Assembly: GCF_963924675.1 (NCBI RefSeq)
Contig: NC_089220.1
Span: forward strand, 110,314,697-110,378,696
Direction of reading: 5' to 3'
DNA length: 64,000 nucleotides
Origin: Phocoena phocoena
Lineage: Eukaryota; Chordata; Mammalia; Artiodactyla; Phocoenidae
The notes under the pieces are model-generated. The model saw only the letters and a list, made by a program, of their open reading frames with translations, had not been told where the DNA came from and did no database searches. Made by a program: the position numbers and the translations under genes. Positions 58,928-64,000 of the stretch are shown piece after piece; positions within the stretch are counted from its first letter, which is position 1; each line of letters opens with the position of its first letter.

Positions 58928-59233
58928 CGTCGGATTAATATCCAGATATTAAGTAAACAATAGATTAGCAAAACTACAAGAAAATTTTACAGCCCTTTGC
59001 ATTTGGCAATCATTGAGTGTTAATTAGAAATTCATTACAATTAAAACCCTGCCTAAACAGGGCCTGCGCGCCTTAATTACATCTGATTTTTAATTCAGAA
59101 TACGTGTTTACACAGTAAGCGCTACGTACCCCATGATTATCCCCAATCCTCGTTATACTGTACTAATTATGTAAATTAAACCTAATTAACTGACGAAAAC
59201 TGCCGTTAATTCAACTGGTAAAAGATACGTGCT
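58928..59233. promoter_or_regulatory. AT-rich homeodomain-motif island, candidate SKOR1 enhancer
   Basis: About 300 bp of AT-rich DNA between CpG-rich flanks, free of transposon signatures. Four TAATTA sites (59021, 59074, 59164, 59183), further ATTA cores, CTTTGCAT near 58996 resembling a POU octamer, and GTTTACAC near 59106 resembling a forkhead site. Sharp edges against GC-rich flanks are typical of ultraconserved-like developmental elements. It lies about 3.3 kb before the inferred SKOR1 promoter. Confidence 0.6.
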
Positions 59234-59549
59234 TGAGGAGGAGGCGCGACCGCCCAGCCCCAGCCCAAGCGGGAGCCGGAATGGGCGTGGGACGCCCGGC
59301 TCTGTGCATGCGACGCCGGGGGCTCAGAGGCAGCACAGACCCAGGGCTGGTCGGTTGCACGCCAGGCGCGTCCCTGATCCACAGTCTGGCCCTCCGACCC
59401 TGGTGCACACGGCAGTGGATAAAAGATTCAGCGCCAATGGGGGTCAGGAAGGCCAAGGGCACCGACTCCCACGGGTTCCCCAGGCTCTGGACAGGGCCGC
59501 ACGACTCAGAGCCCTGTCTGAGCAAGAGGGGTGCCACCCTCCCCTGTCT

Positions 59550-59920
59550 GAGCCTGAGTTCAAGTCCCAGAGCTGTCCCGCACTGGCTGCCTTCATCTGA
59601 GCAAGTGACCTGGCTTTGCTAGGCCTGTTTCCTCCTCACGGAGTGTTCTGAGGGCGATCCCAAAAGCTCCTCCTGAGCTGTGCAGCGCTTGTCTTCCTTC
59701 ACTAAACGAGGCCCTCCAGGCAGCATGCAACGCACGACATTTGGGGTCTGGGAGATCAGCCTGCACCCCTTATTGACCGAGGAACCTGGGTGAGTTGGCT
59801 TCCACTGCCTGAGCCTCGGTTTCCTGCCTGTAAAATGGGAATAAATGATCTCTACCTATTTCCAGGGCTGTTGTGAGAAAGGGCTCTCTGCAAACTGTAA
59901 AATGCTCTTTGCGGTGATAC
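59550..59920 (+). repeat. Two adjacent MIR fossils
   Basis: GAGTTCAAGTCCCAGAGCTG...CTGAGCAAGTGACCTGGC and GCCTGAGCCTCGGTTTCCTGCCTGTAAAATGGG...GGGCTGTTGTGAGAAAGG each follow sense MIR. Confidence 0.7.
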
Positions 59921-60390
59921 TAACCAGTTGGACGCTGGTCCAGAGCAGAGCCCAGCTCCGACCCCAAGACCCGCTCCCCGGAGATCACTACCCCTCAAGT
60001 GAGTGGTGCCGCCTCCTCAGCCTCTCTCCAAGCTCCTTTAAGTCTTTCTCCAGTGCAGAGCCGGGTGAGAGGGCAGGCTGGGTCTGCGAAGCCGGACCGG
60101 GTGCAGGGAGCTGTCCGCAGTTTGGTTCTGAACGGAGACGCAGGGGTGAACCTGCACCCCCCTGGCGTTGCAACCCTCAAAGAGAACTTTTGTCTGAGAA
60201 GTCCCCGGGGCCCCGCGGCCCGGCTGCCGGGAGTTCTCTAGAGGCCGGCTCCAGAGGCGTTGCTGGCCCTCGCAGTACAATAGAGACAGGGTAGGCAGGC
60301 CCTGCTCAGGGGAATCCTCCCCATCTTCTTCCCACTCCCAAGCCCCACCACCCCGGGGGCGTCCTGGCTCCGAGACCGTTGTCACCACCA

Positions 60391-60466
60391 CGCCGAATTC
60401 TGAGATGCCTTTTAAAAAATCATTAGGAGGCTAAGAATAATTACCGAACGGGATTGTAATTATGGG
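60391..60466. promoter_or_regulatory. Small homeodomain-motif island
   Basis: CCGAATTCTGAGATGCCTTT, then TAATTA at 60438-60443 and 60457-60462, within otherwise GC-rich DNA. Candidate conserved element upstream of SKOR1. Confidence 0.45.
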
Positions 60467-61235
60467 GTGGGGAGGCCGGCCGAGGGAGGGGGGATGAGCA
60501 GGTGGAGGCTGGGGGCGGCTCTCGGACCGGGACGGAAAATAGGTTCCTGTCTTCCTTGGAGGGAAGTGGGGCGGGAGGGAGGTAGAGATTGGCAGAGTTA
60601 GAACGGGACAGAGGCAGAGCCTGGGAAAGACGCGCCAGTGGAGGGGCAAGAGTCAGAGAGAGAAAAGGGGCTGAGCAGGCTCTGGGAGGAAAGAAAGAAA
60701 GACAAGGAAATCCAAGAGAGAGAGACGGGAACCCTGGAAGGGAAAGATCAAGAACCCCTCTAGAAGAGACCCCGCAGCAGAGACTAAGCCCTCAAGCTTG
60801 GGGGGGAGGGTAGTTTCGTGACCTCGGAAAACGCGTTAGCCAAGGGGAGAAGGGGGTGGCAAACGAGTCTTAGGGCCTGGCCGCCCCCTCTCTCCGAGGG
60901 TAGGCCTGGGCGATCCGCTCCCACCCCCTGAGGCGTGCCCCAGGGTCCCTGCGACCCCGCAGAGAAGAGAGAAACAGAGGAGAGAAGTGTAGGAGAAGGG
61001 CGAGACGAACCCTAGAGGAGCCCGAGTGCCGGAGGGGAGAGGGCCTGTAACCCAGAGCGAGAGGGAAAACGAGGGGGCGGGGGCGAGGGCGACCCGGCGC
61101 CGCTGGCCGCGGAAGATTTATGGCGCCGCCCGTGTTCCAAGGACGGGCTGCTCTCGTCGCTGCTGCCCGCGTCGGTAGCCGCCACAGCCGCTGCGCCCCC
61201 TGCCCTGGCGGCCCGCCGCGCCCCGGGCCATGCCT

Positions 61236-61338
61236 GCCATTATTAACTTCTGTTTGATTAGGGTAATTGTTCAAACTTGGGCCGGACAGTATGATTAATT
61301 ATAGTTTAATTAACGTGTCCATTAAGGACACTTAATGC
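61236..61338. promoter_or_regulatory. Homeodomain-motif island with PBX-HOX-like site
   Basis: AT-rich 100 bp directly after a GC-rich stretch. It contains GCCATTATTAAC, TTTGATTAGGGTAATTG, TGATTAAT at 61292-61299 (fits the PBX-HOX form TGATNNAT) and the palindrome TTAATTAA at 61306-61313. About 1 kb before the inferred SKOR1 first exon, so it could be promoter-proximal. Confidence 0.55.
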
Positions 61339-62109
61339 CACGGAGGGGTGGGGGGCGAGGGGGCGTACGGGTGCGGGCACAGAGGGAGGGAGTGCGACTG
61401 ATAACTCAAATAAGGAAAGACGGAGATTGAGAGAGAGGGAGAAGGTGAGACCCACTGGGATAGTGGGGGAAAGGATGGTGAAGACAGAAGCCGACAGAGA
61501 AAAGAGAGGGGTGGAGAGAAATGGAGCTCTGGGAAGAGAGAAGATGCCAGGGAGCGTCTGCAGCATCAGGGGCTAGAACCCCACCACGGGGAAACTGATT
61601 TCACAGGAGAGCTAGGGAGTAGTCTAGTGGTCAACTAGTAGTTGACCCCAGGTATCTCCCAGTGATGACTTGGATCCAGCCCTGGGCTGGTTGGTGTTGG
61701 GGGGCGGCGGGGAGAGTCAAGGCCTAGGACCTCCAAACCCAGTTCCCGAGTCCACAGCTCAGTGAAGGAGGCAGGAGGTCGCCCCTCCCCAGGCTGGAGC
61801 TGTCCTGACACCTCGCATCCAAGTCTGAAGCCGTGGGGGAGTTGGTTCTGCCCCTTTCCAGGTGCCATTCCCCTGGTACCCCACATCCTGATCTCTTCTC
61901 CGGCTCCCCACACTACTGGCCTCCCAAGGCCAGTGCCTTGGCACGAAAGTGCAGTACCCATCCCCTCTCCCTTTCCTTCTGAATCTTCCGTAGCCCCATT
62001 ACCTGGCCTTGGTCTCGGTCCTGGCCCCTTAGCCGGGAGCGCTGAGGCCTTCCCACTTTGTTCTTGGGGGCAAACTTTGTGGCCCCAGGCCCTACCTCCC
62101 TCCTGGTCC

Positions 62110-62720
62110 CCTTAATGAGCTTGGGCCGCAGGTGCCGGGCGCAGGGAGCAGGTGTGTGGCCGCTTACCTGGGGCGCCCAGACCCGGGGGCTGTGGGGAGG
62201 CGGAGGGCGCGGCGCGTGGCCCGCGGACTAGCGGACCCCGGGAGGGCGCGAGTGACTGCGCGGGCGGTGGGTGTGGCGCCCCGGCTCGCAGATGTCAGAC
62301 GCGCCCGCCCCGCGCTGGCCTCGCCACTCGGGCTGTCACCGCGCCTTGCCAGCCGCCGCGCCATGCGCTCCAGGCTTCGGCCTCCACTCCGGGCTCGTCC
62401 GGGGCATCAGGGGCAAAGGCACAGGGCACAAGTCTCGCCGCCCGGGACCCTGGAGCCCCGCGCCAGTTGAGAGACGGCGCCGCGCGGGAGGGGCCAGCGG
62501 GACCGCGAGTGTGAGCGCGGGGAGCCCGGGAGCGCGGCTGTGCGCGCGCGCGGGGAGGGGCCGCGCCGTCACCCGGAGAGCCCGGCGGATCCCGGACTCC
62601 CGCCCGCCGCTCCGCCCGCCGCGCACCTCCGTTCACCGCTCGCCCGGCTCCAGCCGCCGCCGCACGGTGAGTACCCGCGCCCGGTCACCGGCTGCCCCCG
62701 CGCCCTGTCTCTACAGCTTT
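62110..62720 (+). promoter_or_regulatory. SKOR1: CpG island, inferred SKOR1 promoter
   Basis: Very high CpG density from about 62130 to 62700, no obvious TATA box, and position some 16 kb after the MAP2K5 end on the same strand. This matches the mammalian order MAP2K5 then SKOR1. The assignment is by synteny and promoter type, since no SKOR1 coding sequence is seen. A MEIS half-site (CTGTCA, 62333-62338) lies within it. Confidence 0.6.
62340..62666 (+). other. SKOR1: Candidate non-coding first exon of SKOR1
   Basis: The CpG island ends in CCGCCGCACG|GTGAGTACC, a strong splice donor at 62667, typical of a GC-rich 5' UTR exon. The 5' end is unknown and the start given is a guess. No start codon with a convincing SKOR1 N-terminus is present, so translation is expected to begin in a downstream exon outside the window. 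SKOR1 is a SKI/SNO/DAC-family corepressor acting with LBX1 in dorsal spinal cord interneurons. Alternative: the first exon of a non-coding transcript from the same island. Confidence 0.4.
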
Positions 62721-64000
62721 TTTCGTTTAGTTCTTCCGATTTGGGTTCTTGTGGTGGTTGTTATTATTATTATACCTAAAGACTCCATCGCCTCACTCTC
62801 TGCGCTGCCTGCCTCCCGCCTCGTCGCCCTCTCCAAGCTCACCCCTCAAGCCCCACGAGCCGGCGAGGGCTCCCTGAGCCGCCCTGGCCGCTCCTCCTTG
62901 TTACTGCCACAACCCTTTGCCCGGGCTTTCCACTCTGGCTTTCGAAATTCGGTTCCTTTCCTAGGGTCCCCCTTCTCCTGGATCCGGGGTCCGGAGCCCC
63001 CTCCCCCATTAGGGAAAACCCCGGGGGGACTCCAGACCGTCAGTCTGGGGAGGACGCGCTCGGATCAGGGCGCTCCCTTCACTGCATGCGGGCAAGGCAC
63101 ACTTGCCGATTTCGGGAAACCGAGAAGACATTATCATTTCCCAGAACCGTGGCTCCCTCGCCACCTCCCTAGCCTGAGAACCCTTAAAAGGGGGGTGCGG
63201 GGCTTTTCTTGCAGAGCCCTCAGCCGAGGAGTTAGGACAGTGCTTTTGCCTCCTAAAATGTTGCAAGGGACTTCAACGCAAAAGGAGGGTCTACTAGTTT
63301 CAATTCGATCCACGGAGATAAAGATGAAAGACAGATAACAGATAAATAGCTTGATACTTGAAGAAGGTATGAAGACAGATGGGAGAAAGAGGAGCTAGCG
63401 AGGAGAGACAGACAGCTCAGAACAGATAAGACCGACAGATGCGGGGTACCTAGACAAACAGAGAGGGAGGGAGGGAGACAGACTGACAGAAGATCCCAGT
63501 CTCCTTGATGAAGCTTTTGAGCTCGGATGCCCTGTCCTGCTAGAGCTGCCCCCTTTGAAAATTGATTTGCCTTTTCTGCCGAGTTTAGAGGAGGGGCCCT
63601 CGGGGTTGGGCTGCCTGGGCCGCAGGAGCCCCTGCAGCCATGGGCCGGGTGGGAGCCTTCGGTGTCTGAGGATACATGGCTGGGCTCAGCCACCTAGGGG
63701 GCCCCAAGCATCAATCCCCGGGTCCTTCCCGCTGCTGATGTCCGCAGACGCGGCTGCCTCCCTGCCTCGGCCAGAGAGCAAAGCTCGGGACCAGCAGTAA
63801 CTTTTGACCTGGAGCCTTGTGGTGGCTTCAGAGACCGGCCAGGATCCTTCTCAGCCCATATGAGTCAGGACAGCCCGGCACGAAGGATACTCAAAAAAAG
63901 AAAAAAAAGATGCTCCAAAAGAGGAAGCTCAGAACCTGGAGAGACTGCATTTGCCCTGAGTGGGAAAGGCATATCTGAAGGAGGAAAACTTAGGGAGTGG
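62667..64000 (+). other. SKOR1: Start of inferred SKOR1 first intron
   Basis: GC-rich for the first 500 bp, then a purine-rich ACAGA/GACAGA tract at about 63330-63490 (many AGACAGA and GATAACAGATAAATAG units). No coding exon or transposon is recognised up to the window end. Confidence 0.4.
63330..63495. repeat. GACAGA-rich low-complexity tract
   Basis: Repeated GACAGA, CAGATAA and GGGAGGGAGGGAG units of irregular phase. Low-complexity DNA and not a true array. Confidence 0.7.

Larger units (their letters stand above)
46381..62100. other. Intergenic region between MAP2K5 and inferred SKOR1
   Basis: No gene is recognised. The first part (46.4-52.8 kb) is GC-rich with MIR and L2 scraps and one repeat-poor AT-richer block at 50591-50945. 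Then come a SINE cluster (52.8-54.1 kb) and an L1 remnant (55.4-56.9 kb). From 58.6 kb on, repeats become scarce (two MIR fossils at 59550-59920), CpG frequency rises and TAATTA-rich islands appear. Both flanking genes point the same way (+). Confidence 0.7.

Noticed and set aside
62271..63338. 355-codon open frame on + across the CpG island
   Set aside because: Arg/Pro/Ala-rich composition is that of GC-rich DNA read in a chance frame. It runs through the strong splice donor at 62667 into AT-richer sequence and resembles no SKOR1 or other protein I know.
63330..63495. Regularly repeated GACAGA units, considered as a CRISPR-like or satellite array
   Set aside because: No constant repeat-spacer structure, and a mammalian genome. 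It is low-complexity purine-rich DNA.
1..64000. An undescribed biological system
   Set aside because: Nothing beyond two known vertebrate genes, repeats and candidate enhancers can be supported. No unexplained gene cluster, tRNA/rRNA gene or viral gene was recognised.

Overview
The window is mammalian nuclear DNA and almost certainly comes from a cetacean, probably a toothed whale. The species call rests on many copies of the tRNA-derived CHR SINE in two forms. One is the older, long form with repeated CACAACTACTGAGCCC-like blocks. The other is the shorter, GC-rich form whose body reads GGCCATGGCTCACGGGCCC. Both are typical of whales and dolphins. Older mammal-wide MIR, L2 and L1 fossils lie around them.

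Two genes are present, both on the + strand. The first is the 3' end of MAP2K5 (MEK5, the kinase that activates ERK5). Three small coding exons at 7007-7068, 10044-10089 and 45925-46029 join in frame and encode the end of the kinase domain and the C-terminus. A short 3' UTR and a polyadenylation signal at 46357 follow. The last MAP2K5 intron is about 35.8 kb and fills more than half of the window. The second gene is the 5' edge of what I infer to be SKOR1 (LBXCOR1), a SKI/SNO-family transcriptional corepressor. Its CpG-island promoter and a candidate non-coding first exon, with a splice donor at 62666/62667, lie at about 62.1-62.7 kb. No SKOR1 coding sequence was recognised before the window ends. 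In mammals MAP2K5 is followed by SKOR1, and the human interval is the 15q23 restless-legs-syndrome locus.

Layout: 1-7006 is MAP2K5 intron with repeats and one repeat-poor block. 7007-10089 holds two coding exons. 10090-45924 is the giant terminal intron, with a fairly recent L1 end, L1 fossils, CHR SINEs and several AT-rich repeat-poor blocks, chief among them 18660-20450. 45925-46380 is the last exon. 46381-62100 is the intergenic region, with a SINE cluster at 52.8-54.1 kb, an L1 remnant split by a SINE at 55.4-56.9 kb, and three homeodomain-motif islands at about 59.0, 60.4 and 61.3 kb just before the SKOR1 CpG island. 62667-64000 is the start of the first SKOR1 intron.

I see no undescribed gene system, CRISPR array or new protein family. 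The most interesting content is regulatory. There is a perfect PBX-MEIS composite site (TGATTGACAG) with a second MEIS half-site close by in the last MAP2K5 intron, TAATTA-rich islands upstream of SKOR1, and a perfect 14-bp hairpin beside a repeat-poor block. Many of the longer open frames are SINE, L1 or MIR translations or chance frames in GC-rich DNA, and none was accepted as a gene.
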